Source: Anaerofustis stercorihominis (lineage in GTDB: Bacteria; Bacillota; Clostridia; Eubacteriales; Anaerofustaceae). Taken from it: DNA of 64,000 nt. The translations under genes were made by a program, and so were the position numbers. This document shows positions 18,548-25,910 of the stretch, one piece after another. The stretch lies in the NCBI RefSeq assembly GCF_024623185.1, contig NZ_JANJZK010000010.1, positions 21,402 to 85,401 of the forward strand, read 5' to 3'. Every line of letters starts with the position of its first letter. Within the stretch, counting starts at the first letter, position 1. The notes beneath the pieces were generated by a model. The model did no database searches and was not told the DNA's origin. It saw only the letters and a list, made by a program, of their open reading frames with translations.

Positions 18548-19975
18548 CTATACCCTAAAGTCTCTTTTGCCTTCTCTTATGTTCTTTAAATTTTTTCTTA
18601 CTAGTTCTCTCATTTTATCATTTGGGATTTTTTCTATTTCTTTCTTAATAAGTTCATAACCGTCTTTTTTTGTCTTTTCGCTTGCATAATCTTCAAGATA
18701 CTCGGCTAAAGTCATTATTGCATTAGGCTGACAGCAGTTTGCTATTTGTTTGCTTTTTACAAGCTGCATAAACCTATCCCCTGTCCTGCCCTCTCTGTAA
18801 CAAGCGGTACAGAAACTTGGGATATAATCCATACCAATAAGCCAGTCTACGACTTCATCGAGAGGTCTGTTGTCGCTGAGTTCGAATTGAGCCGAGTTTT
18901 CGTCTTCCTCTTCTCCGTCAGCATACCCTCCTACACTGGTTTTGCTTCCTCCGCTTATTTGAGATATACCAAGATTTAAAACTTTTTCCCTGCATTCCTT
19001 GCTTTCTCTGGTAGATATTATCATTCCCGTATAAGGAACCGCTATTCTAAGACACGCCACGATTTTTGCGAATGTATCGTCATCAATTCCGTTATCAAAA
19101 TCATCAGGGTCTATATCATCAGCACTTCTAAGTCTCGGAACTGATATCGTATGGGGTCCCACTCCTTTATACGCTTCCAAATGCTCTGCATGCATAAGTA
19201 TTCCGGTAAAGTCATATCTATATAGATTAAGTCCGAAAAGAACCCCTACTCCCACATCGTCTATACCGCCGTCCATTGCTCTGTCCATTGCTTCGGTATG
19301 ATATGCATAGTTATGCTTCGGTCCTGTCGGATGAAGCTCTTCATAAGCTTCTTTATTGTAAGTTTCCTGAAATAAAATATATGTACCGATACCCGCTTCT
19401 TTAAGCTTTCTGTAATTCTCCACGGTAGTAGCGGCAATATTTACATTTACTCTTCTGATAGAACCATTTTTATGCTTTATGGAATAAATAGTCTTTATAC
19501 TTTCCAAAATATATTCTATAGGATTATTTACAGGGTCTTCTCCCGCTTCAAGAGCAAGTCTTTTATGCCCTAGATCCTGAAGAGCGACCACTTCTCTTTT
19601 TATTTCTTCCTGAGTAAGCTTTTTTCTGCAAATATGTTTATTTTTATAATGATATGGACAATATGTACATCCGTTCACACAGTAGTTTGATAAATATAAA
19701 GGTGCGAAAGTAACTATCCTGTTGCCGTAAAATTCTTCTTTTATTTCCTTAGCAAGCTTGAATATCTCTTCATTCTTTTCTTCGATATCGCAGTCAAGCA
19801 ATACCGTAGCCTCTCTGTGAGTAAGACCTTTTTTCTTCCTTGCTTTTTCAAGGATTTCATCAATCAATTTTTCATTATGTTTATTTTCTTCAGCAAACTC
19901 AAGAGTTTTTTGAATTTCTTCATCATTTATAAACTCTTCCGCTGTTGGTGACATTACGTCATATTTTATACTCAT
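18548..19975 (-). CDS. hydG: [FeFe]-hydrogenase H-cluster radical SAM maturase HydG
   Basis: 475 residues, usual length. The radical-SAM cluster motif is CVNGCTYC (CX3CX2C) near residue 105, and the C-terminal auxiliary cluster is CTACYREGR followed at a distance by NCCQPNA (CX2C...C). HydG cleaves tyrosine to p-cresol and dehydroglycine, giving the CO and cyanide ligands of the H-cluster. AAGGAG precedes the ATG. It is separated from hydE by 132 bases filled by a dispersed repeat and from hydF by only 9, so hydG-hydF are tightly coupled while hydE may be partly uncoupled. Confidence 0.97.
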   Translation of the reverse strand: MSIKYDVMSPTAEEFINDEEIQKTLEFAEENKHNEKLIDEILEKARKKKGLTHREATVLLDCDIEEKNEEIFKLAKEIKEEFYGNRIVTFAPLYLSNYCVNGCTYCPYHYKNKHICRKKLTQEEIKREVVALQDLGHKRLALEAGEDPVNNPIEYILESIKTIYSIKHKNGSIRRVNVNIAATTVENYRKLKEAGIGTYILFQETYNKEAYEELHPTGPKHNYAYHTEAMDRAMDGGIDDVGVGVLFGLNLYRYDFTGILMHAEHLEAYKGVGPHTISVPRLRSADDIDPDDFDNGIDDDTFAKIVACLRIAVPYTGMIISTRESKECREKVLNLGISQISGGSKTSVGGYADGEEEDENSAQFELSDNRPLDEVVDWLIGMDYIPSFCTACYREGRTGDRFMQLVKSKQIANCCQPNAIMTLAEYLEDYASEKTKKDGYELIKKEIEKIPNDKMRELVRKNLKNIREGKRDFRV

Positions 19976-20047
19976 ATTTTTTCTCCTTATTTACATTTAA
20001 ATATTTACATATTAAATTACAAATTATTTTTTTAACACTGGGAGGGG

Positions 20048-20167
20048 TAGCAACTGTTCCAAAATTTTCGGGAAGAAAATTTTAGTAAATCCAGTTGCGT
20101 TCAAGCCCTAGTGGCGTTTGAACGTAAAGCCTTTTTGGGTTCTTTTGTGGCTTTGGACAAAAGAACC
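20048..20167. repeat. Dispersed GC-rich repeat, copy D, running into hydE
   Basis: Largest copy. GCAACTG (20050) pairs with CAGTTGC (20092) around an AAAATTTTC/GAAAATTTT dyad, then the GCCCTAGTGGC module (20105-20115), then a perfect 11-bp hairpin with arms GGTTCTTTTGT (20138-20148) and ACAAAAGAACC (20157-20167). It occupies the hydE-hydG junction and overlaps the last 60 bases of hydE. Confidence 0.6.
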
Positions 20168-21208
20168 TCGCTCTCTAACATTATCTCCTCTGTCAACAAC
20201 GACCTCATATCCTATCTTTTTCATACTTTCCTTAAGATGATTTAAACTTTCCGCAGCTTCATCTCCTGTACTTACTTTTCCGTCATAAAGCATATATTTT
20301 TTTCTTACATTCATAGGAGATAAGTTCGGCATAACTACATTCGCCCCCGCCAAAATCCCCTTTTCTCTGCCCATTTTATCGATGGTTGCAAGAGAAGTTG
20401 TCGCGGGAAGGAGTACTGTAGGTATCATAAGCCTTATAATTCCTAAAAGAAACAATGTAAGTTCAAAACTTCCGTTTTTCTTATCTTTAAAAGGTGTATC
20501 TTTGTGTGCTATAAATGGTCCTATCCCTACCATTTCCGGATTTAATTCTTTTATAAACAGCAAATCGTCTGCAAGATTTTCTGCACTTTGATAAGGAGAC
20601 CCCACCATAAATCCCGTACCGACCTGATAACCTATATCCTTTAAATCATAAAGACATTTTTTTCTGTTTTCTAATGACAGACTTGCCGGATGAAGCTTTG
20701 AATAATGATTACTATCGGCAGTCTCATGACGAAGAAGAAATCTGTTGGCTCCCGCGTCATAATATTTTTTATAGCTGTCATAACTCTTTTCACCGATGGA
20801 TAAGGTTATGGCACAGTCGGGATATGATTTTCGAAGCGTAGATATTATATCTACCATTTTCTCATCGGTAAAATATGGATCTTCACCTCCCTGAAGAACG
20901 ATAGTCCTAAAACCTAGATTATAACCTTCTTTTGCACAAAGAAGTATCTCTTCTTTTGTTAGTCTGTACCTATCCGCATTTTTATTTGAACATCTTATAC
21001 CACAGTAATAGCAATCATTTTTACAATAATTGGTGAATTCAATAAGTCCTCTTATGTAGACATCTTTCCCGTAATATTCTTCCCGCCTTTTCCTTGCGAG
21101 ATTAAATAAATATTCATCTGTCTCTTCATTTCTGTTATTTATAAGATATATAAATTCATCTTTTTTTAAAGTTTGTTTATCATATAATTTATCGATTATT
21201 TCTATCAA
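20108..21208 (-). CDS. hydE: [FeFe]-hydrogenase H-cluster radical SAM maturase HydE
   Basis: 366 residues. The radical-SAM motif is CKNDCYYCGIRC (CX3CX2C) near residue 64, with LQGGEDPYF and the BATS-like barrel end (VMPNLSPMNVRKKYML). HydE matures the 2Fe subcluster using a product of HydG. The start is TTG 21208 with GGAGG five bases before it. The C-terminal 19 residues (GSFVQSHKRTQKGFTFKRH) are encoded inside the dispersed repeat, so the native stop was probably lost when the repeat arrived. Expression is probably governed by the long leader at 21209-21359. Likely functional, since all core motifs precede the added tail. Confidence 0.95.
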   Translation of the reverse strand: MIEIIDKLYDKQTLKKDEFIYLINNRNEETDEYLFNLARKRREEYYGKDVYIRGLIEFTNYCKNDCYYCGIRCSNKNADRYRLTKEEILLCAKEGYNLGFRTIVLQGGEDPYFTDEKMVDIISTLRKSYPDCAITLSIGEKSYDSYKKYYDAGANRFLLRHETADSNHYSKLHPASLSLENRKKCLYDLKDIGYQVGTGFMVGSPYQSAENLADDLLFIKELNPEMVGIGPFIAHKDTPFKDKKNGSFELTLFLLGIIRLMIPTVLLPATTSLATIDKMGREKGILAGANVVMPNLSPMNVRKKYMLYDGKVSTGDEAAESLNHLKESMKKIGYEVVVDRGDNVRERGSFVQSHKRTQKGFTFKRH

Positions 21209-21359
21209 ACATACCTCCGAATAAAAAATCTCATACCTAAAGCATGAGATAAATATACATAAATTATTTTATATAAATTTCATCTTTACCTTTAGAATAA
21301 CGCTTCGGGTTTAGAACTATATTTAAATGCTCATTATCAGAACTTGTCTTCTAACTTGC
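21209..21359 (-). promoter_or_regulatory. Riboswitch-like 5' leader of hydE
   Basis: About 150 nucleotides separate the predicted start of transcription from the hydE start codon. The 3' part is an intrinsic terminator (21222-21250) placed directly before the ribosome binding site. The 5' part repeats AGTTCT and has TTAGAA that could pair with either of two TTCTAA copies. It matches no riboswitch class I can recall. Transcription attenuation is inferred. Confidence 0.55.
21222..21250 (-). terminator. Leader terminator upstream of hydE
   Basis: Minus strand ATCTCATGC, loop TTTAG, GTATGAGAT with one G-U pair, then TTTTTTATT. GGAGG of hydE follows at 21214-21218. Confidence 0.75.
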
Positions 21360-21365
21360 AAAAAG

Positions 21366-21394
21366 ATTATAACACATAGGAATTTCATTTACAA
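21366..21394 (-). promoter_or_regulatory. Promoter of hydE-hydG-hydF
   Basis: Minus strand TTGTAA (21394-21389), 17-bp spacer ending in TGT, TATAAT (21371-21366), an extended -10 promoter. Confidence 0.7.
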
Positions 21395-21417
21395 TGGATA
21401 TAATTTGGCATAAAAAG

Positions 21418-21443
21418 AAGAAGCCTTTTATATAAGACTTCTT
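21418..21443 (-). terminator. Terminator of the PTS-GRE operon
   Basis: AAGAAGCCTT, loop, AAGACTTCTT, with G-U pairs and a T-rich tail on the minus strand. It separates this operon from the hydE promoter. Confidence 0.7.
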
Positions 21444-21479
21444 TAAACAATTTTAATTAAAGGATTTTATTAAAACATA

Positions 21480-22007
21480 TCAAATATGTTTTATTGCACT
21501 TATTATTTTTTTAGTGTCCTCTTTATTAAGACACTTTCCGAAACGTATCTTCCTAAGTTTATTTTTCTTATTTAATATATTTAAACTTATCCTTCCTCTG
21601 TCGTAATAAAATATATATCTGTTATGCTCCAAGGCATTAAAAAGTATTAAGTCTTCAGAACTTGAAAATATCTTTTTTACTTTTTTTCTATCAACTTTAT
21701 AAGATGTAAAATTAGATTTTATAATCATTTCACCGTTTGATATCTTTATGTATTCATTTTCGCATACCTGACTTATAAAGCCCTTAAATAAAGGATAAAA
21801 AATCACCATAAGCCATATAAAAGCAACAAAACTTCCGGGAGATACAGCCTTTTGATAATTAAAAGACCAGTAAAACAATAAATATATTAACGATATGATT
21901 AGTGACATACCAACAATAAATATAAATATCTTCTTTTTATTTCGTTCACTTTCAATATTTATATCCACTTCATTTCCATTGGAAATGATATTTACCCTGC
22001 TATTCAT
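21480..22007 (-). CDS. Hypothetical membrane protein, 175 aa
   Basis: Two hydrophobic segments near the N-terminus (IFIFIVGMSLIISLIYLLFYW and AFIWLMVIFYPLFKGF), then a basic cytoplasmic domain of about 100 residues (KISNGEMIIKSN...KKVKKIF), which resembles bacterial PH-like domains, though I cannot confirm that. ATG 22007 is chosen because AGGAGG lies just before it; an upstream in-frame GTG would overlap the activase gene. The gap to the activase gene is 2 bases, so it belongs to the GRE operon. Role unknown. Confidence 0.7.
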   Translation of the reverse strand: MNSRVNIISNGNEVDINIESERNKKKIFIFIVGMSLIISLIYLLFYWSFNYQKAVSPGSFVAFIWLMVIFYPLFKGFISQVCENEYIKISNGEMIIKSNFTSYKVDRKKVKKIFSSSEDLILFNALEHNRYIFYYDRGRISLNILNKKNKLRKIRFGKCLNKEDTKKIISAIKHI

Positions 22008-22009
22008 GT

Positions 22010-22921
22010 TTAACCTCCTATTTGACACTCTAAACCATTTTCTTCAAACATCTTTAAAATACTATTCATTTGATCATCTTTAGGAGGAGTTATATCTTTT
22101 AGTTCATACTCCTTTTTTAAAACTTCGTATTTATATAAACCAAGTCTATGATAAGGAAGTAAATTCACTTCATATTTATTTTTTAAACTCTTTATAAGCT
22201 TTATGATATATAACATATCTTCTTTGCTGTCATTTAAAGAAGGTATGACAGGAACCCTTATAATGATATTTTTATTATGTTCATCAAGATATCTTAGATT
22301 ATCATGGATTTTATTATTGTCCACTCCCGTCAGCCTTTTATGTTTATCATTATCGACAGCCTTGATATCAAACAAAAATAAATCCACATACTTCATTATT
22401 TTATTGATATTTTCTTTACTAACATATCCCGTCGTTTCGATTGCCGTATTTATATCACGGGATTTTAATCTCTTTAAAATTTCATATGCCGCTTCAAACT
22501 GAAATAAAGGTTCTCCTCCCGAAAGAGTTACTCCTCCCTTTGAGGTTTCATAAAAAATTTTATCTTCCATACATTTAGTAATGATTTCATCTATGGATAA
22601 ATTTTTGCCATATACTCTAAGAGCAGTAGCGTAGCAGTTATCTACACACAGCATACATTTAGTACACTTATCCTCATTTATATTTATACCTTCTTTATCA
22701 ACGGTTATTGCACCCTTGGGACAAACTTTTTTGCAGTTCAAATCTCCGATACATTTATCTTTAAAATAAACGATTTTAGGTTCTAATAATTGTGATTCGG
22801 GATTTGCACACCATGGACATCTTAATGGGCAGCCTTTTAAAAATACAACCGTCCTTATACCGGGACCGTCATGTATACTATATTTTTGTATATCAAATAT
22901 AACAGCCGATTTTTCTCCCAT
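22010..22921 (-). CDS. Glycyl radical enzyme activating protein
   Basis: 303 residues. The radical-SAM core has the PFL-activase motif CPLRCPWC near residue 31. A ferredoxin-type insert follows with two cysteine sets (CIGDLNCKKVCP and CTKCMLCVDNC), typical of activases for dehydratase-type glycyl radical enzymes and absent from PflA. GGVTLSGGEPLFQ is the activase GGE motif. It abstracts hydrogen from the conserved glycine of a partner enzyme, here almost certainly the 794-aa enzyme in the same operon (G770). It sits 5 bases after the DUF362 gene. Confidence 0.93.
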   Translation of the reverse strand: MGEKSAVIFDIQKYSIHDGPGIRTVVFLKGCPLRCPWCANPESQLLEPKIVYFKDKCIGDLNCKKVCPKGAITVDKEGININEDKCTKCMLCVDNCYATALRVYGKNLSIDEIITKCMEDKIFYETSKGGVTLSGGEPLFQFEAAYEILKRLKSRDINTAIETTGYVSKENINKIMKYVDLFLFDIKAVDNDKHKRLTGVDNNKIHDNLRYLDEHNKNIIIRVPVIPSLNDSKEDMLYIIKLIKSLKNKYEVNLLPYHRLGLYKYEVLKKEYELKDITPPKDDQMNSILKMFEENGLECQIGG

Positions 22922-22926
22922 ATTGG

Positions 22927-24162
22927 TTACCTATCCGTATCCAGACCTTCGTCTTGTTTGTATATATCCAAAGCTCCTATAGATTGAATAAACTGCCTTC
23001 TGGACCTTGGAGGACATCCGGGGACAAAACCTCCTCCGTAAATATGACTTCCCGCACAATTACCGTAATAAATATGCATCCTTCTGTCAGACGGATGTTT
23101 TTTATCTTCAAAATATTTCCCTACATACACATTTATAGGAATTTCCATTTTTTCTATATCATCTTTATGCCTGCTTAAAACATAAGTTATCGTCGATAAA
23201 CAAGCTTTGCAGTTCTTACATCCGTTTATAACAGTAACGTTACTTGGAATGCCATTAAGGGAAGTATTATAGGACTGATTGATATCAAATTTAAAATCCG
23301 ATATTTTATCTCCTACTACCTCGATTTTATCTAAGTCTATTTCTCCCATGCCCCTGTTATAAGAGTTTCTTATATGATGAACATCCACTGCATCATGACC
23401 TAAGATCTTACTTCCAACACTGTCAATACTTACTCTGTCAGGAGAAGTCATGATCAAATTAGTATTGATTTTATCTCCAAAAAGAGGTGCCCCCTTTCCA
23501 TGAAGACCATATATGCCGTCGACTACAGTAAGCGTAGTCTTTGTATTCGAGTTTATATCACATATAGCTTGGTCTAACCAAGAACCGTTTTCTTCCATTT
23601 CATCGCTTAAAGGAGGATAGAGCCCTATCCTGTGAAGTGAATGCTGTTTATCTTCATCGGAAGAAATCCCTACAGACAAATTTTTAATTCCTATGGTTAC
23701 TTTAGTCATGGTGTGTGCTTTAAGCACGGGACAGTTTATAACAGCGTCAGCATCACATAATACCTTCGGTATATTGATACTCTTAAGGACCAAGCCGTCA
23801 ATATCCTTTTTAACGAATTCACCTTTTTTTAAATCCATTAAGACGATTTTTTCTCCGTCAGCAATTTTATCATATCCGCATTCTTTCATTGCTTCCATTG
23901 AATCTATTCCCCAGTTGGAACTCTCCGCAACTATAACCTTTTTAGCTCCGACATCAAGACACATATCCGCAATTGTTTTTACCAAAACGGGAGATGTTGT
24001 CGCTCCCGTTTCGTGGTCTTGAGCACAAAGAACATTAGGTTTTATAACTACCATATCATCTATTTTAACAAAATCAGAAATACCCCCGAGTAAATCTAAT
24101 GCTTTATGTACTTTGTCTTTGATTTGGTTCGGTTTACACTTTAGTAATGCTACTTTTCCCAT
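22927..24162 (-). CDS. DUF362-domain protein, possible Fe-S protein
   Basis: 411 residues. The DUF362 core shows VVIKPNVLCAQDHETGATTSP near the start, then NCPVLKAHTMTKVTIGIKNLS, the most conserved stretch of the family. The C-terminal part carries clustered cysteines (GCKNCKACLST; later YGNCAGSHIYGGGFVPGCPP) that could hold an Fe-S cluster. Family function is unknown; members often lie beside ferredoxins and radical enzymes. It is preceded by AAGAGG and lies between the EIIC gene and the activase gene, 5 bases from the latter, so a role in the GRE pathway as electron carrier, cofactor handler or assembly factor is inferred. Confidence 0.8.
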   Translation of the reverse strand: MGKVALLKCKPNQIKDKVHKALDLLGGISDFVKIDDMVVIKPNVLCAQDHETGATTSPVLVKTIADMCLDVGAKKVIVAESSNWGIDSMEAMKECGYDKIADGEKIVLMDLKKGEFVKKDIDGLVLKSINIPKVLCDADAVINCPVLKAHTMTKVTIGIKNLSVGISSDEDKQHSLHRIGLYPPLSDEMEENGSWLDQAICDINSNTKTTLTVVDGIYGLHGKGAPLFGDKINTNLIMTSPDRVSIDSVGSKILGHDAVDVHHIRNSYNRGMGEIDLDKIEVVGDKISDFKFDINQSYNTSLNGIPSNVTVINGCKNCKACLSTITYVLSRHKDDIEKMEIPINVYVGKYFEDKKHPSDRRMHIYYGNCAGSHIYGGGFVPGCPPRSRRQFIQSIGALDIYKQDEGLDTDR

Positions 24163-24285
24163 AATTTACCTCTTTATGATTGTTTTTTAGCTAGAAAATT
24201 AGTATAATTTAATATATTTCTTTCAATATTCTTATATTGATTGACATAAAGGGAATGTTACGCATATTAACATTTCCTTTTTTAT

Positions 24286-25587
24286 TTAAAAGATACTTGA
24301 TATACCTTTGAATATATATCCAAGTAATGTACCCCATACACCAAAGTCACTTTCACCCCATGTAAGTCCGGTACCAATACATACGCTTCCCGTTAACGGA
24401 ATAAGTAACTGTATACCAAAACTTAGGATAAGTGAAGAAACTATTGATGCAATAACAGCACCCTTGACACCGCCTGTCGCATTACCGTAAACAGCTGCAG
24501 GTCCGGAACCAAAGAAGTGAGGGATAACACCGGCAATAAGCACATACTGTACGCTTAAAGGTCCCGCAGAAATCAATGTACAAATAATACCTATAGGGAA
24601 ACTTATCAAGAAACCTAAAAGCCAAGCAGTAGGAGCGTAAGGCATAACTATCGGACAGTCAAGCCCCGGTTTGGCGTTAGGTACGATTTTATCCGCAAAA
24701 CCTTTAAATGCCGGTACGATCTCTGCAATAAGCATTCTAACACCGGATAACAAAATAGTTATTCCGGCACCAAAGTTAAGACCGTTCATTACAGCCCACA
24801 TAAACCTGCCTTGTTCGCCTACCTGCTCTAATATGTAATCTTTCGGAGCTATAAAAGCTACGACCAAGAATACCAAAAACATCGTTATTCCGGTAGCAAG
24901 TGTTGCATCTCTGAAAATACTCGCCCATTTAGGCAGTTTTAAATCTTCTGTAGATTTGCTTGGATCTCCAAACCTTTCACCTATCCAACCGCCTATAAAT
25001 GCCTGCAAACATGATGAATGAGCAAGCCCAACTCCGGCATTATTTGTAACTTTATCGGTGTACTTCTGACAAAGAGCAATAGCTAACGGACAGTATATAC
25101 CGCTTATCAAACCGCTTAACAGTACTATCTGCCATGTGCTTGTAATACCTAATTGTACTTCTATAAGTACACATACCAACATATTTATGAATAGTAACAT
25201 GTGACCTGTTAAGTATACATATTTAAATTTGGTAAATCTCGCAACGATCAAATTTACCATAAAGCATACTACCATCGATAGAACAGCTACTTTTCCGTAA
25301 GTTCCCATTACAGCTGCGATTATTGATTCGTCGTTAGGGAAAAATCCTTGAAAACCAAATACTTCGTTCATTATGCCCCCAAGGGGTACCATGCAGCTTA
25401 CAAGTATTCCTGCTCCCGTACTTAAGATCAAATACCCCATAGCTGATTTCATCGTTCCCGACAAAATATCAGGCAGAGATTTTTTTTGAGCAATAAGTCC
25501 TATCATAGAAACAAGAGCAATCATAATAGCCGGAACGCCCAGAACATAATTTGCCATATAATCTACAAAATTTATTAAAAAATTCAT
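24286..25587 (-). CDS. PTS ascorbate-type EIIC permease (UlaA/SgaT family)
   Basis: 433 residues with about ten hydrophobic segments. PGLDCPIVMPYAPTAWLLGF is the hallmark of the UlaA/SgaT (ascorbate) EIIC family, and GGWIGERFGD and GAGITILLSGVRMLIAEIVPAF also fit. It carries a sugar-like substrate across the membrane while EIIB phosphorylates it. It follows the EIIB gene by 20 bases. A stand-alone EIIA gene is missing, and the PRD regulator of the operon carries an EIIA domain. Downstream 24163-24285 holds an imperfect hairpin and no gene. The substrate need not be ascorbate, because none of the ula catabolic genes are present. Confidence 0.88.
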   Translation of the reverse strand: MNFLINFVDYMANYVLGVPAIMIALVSMIGLIAQKKSLPDILSGTMKSAMGYLILSTGAGILVSCMVPLGGIMNEVFGFQGFFPNDESIIAAVMGTYGKVAVLSMVVCFMVNLIVARFTKFKYVYLTGHMLLFINMLVCVLIEVQLGITSTWQIVLLSGLISGIYCPLAIALCQKYTDKVTNNAGVGLAHSSCLQAFIGGWIGERFGDPSKSTEDLKLPKWASIFRDATLATGITMFLVFLVVAFIAPKDYILEQVGEQGRFMWAVMNGLNFGAGITILLSGVRMLIAEIVPAFKGFADKIVPNAKPGLDCPIVMPYAPTAWLLGFLISFPIGIICTLISAGPLSVQYVLIAGVIPHFFGSGPAAVYGNATGGVKGAVIASIVSSLILSFGIQLLIPLTGSVCIGTGLTWGESDFGVWGTLLGYIFKGISSIF

Positions 25588-25607
25588 TTTGACCTCCTAT
25601 TTATATT

Positions 25608-25898
25608 TTATTTTTCATTTTCTTCTAAAAATTTTTTCACAATAGGTAATACTTTTTCTCTTACGCCGTTTTCATCAAATACACTTTGTACGGCAACATA
25701 AGTTTTGCCTGAATCTTCAAATGCACTTATCATATCTACCGAAATTGCAAATAAATCAGCATTTAAAGCTTTAGCCGAACCTAAATCCGAATGAACTACT
25801 TCTGCACTCAATCCTTCTTTTTTCAGTACAGATTCGATAGTCATCTTTAAAATCAAAGACGTACCCATCCCCATTCCGCAAACTGTAATAATTTTCAT
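25608..25898 (-). CDS. PTS EIIB component (lactose/ascorbate-type)
   Basis: 96 residues. The phosphocysteine motif is at the N-terminus: ITVCGMGMGTSLILK, with Cys7 followed by the GMGTS loop of UlaB-like EIIB domains. The rest is the small Rossmann-like EIIB fold. It receives phosphate from an EIIA and passes it to the incoming substrate. It sits 12 bases after the GRE gene and 20 before EIIC, in one operon. Confidence 0.9.
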   Translation of the reverse strand: MKIITVCGMGMGTSLILKMTIESVLKKEGLSAEVVHSDLGSAKALNADLFAISVDMISAFEDSGKTYVAVQSVFDENGVREKVLPIVKKFLEENEK

Positions 25899-25910
25899 AT
25901 TTTCAACCTC

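Noticed and set aside
24251..24283. Hairpin before the DUF362 gene as an operon terminator
   Set aside because: The stem with a good U tail reads on the plus strand, where no gene ends. On the minus strand it has a mismatch and a weak tail, so the PTS and DUF362-activase genes are kept in one operon.
24286..25898. Ascorbate utilisation operon
   Set aside because: EIIB and EIIC belong to the ascorbate-type family, but none of the ulaD-ulaG catabolic genes are present and a glycyl radical enzyme takes their place.
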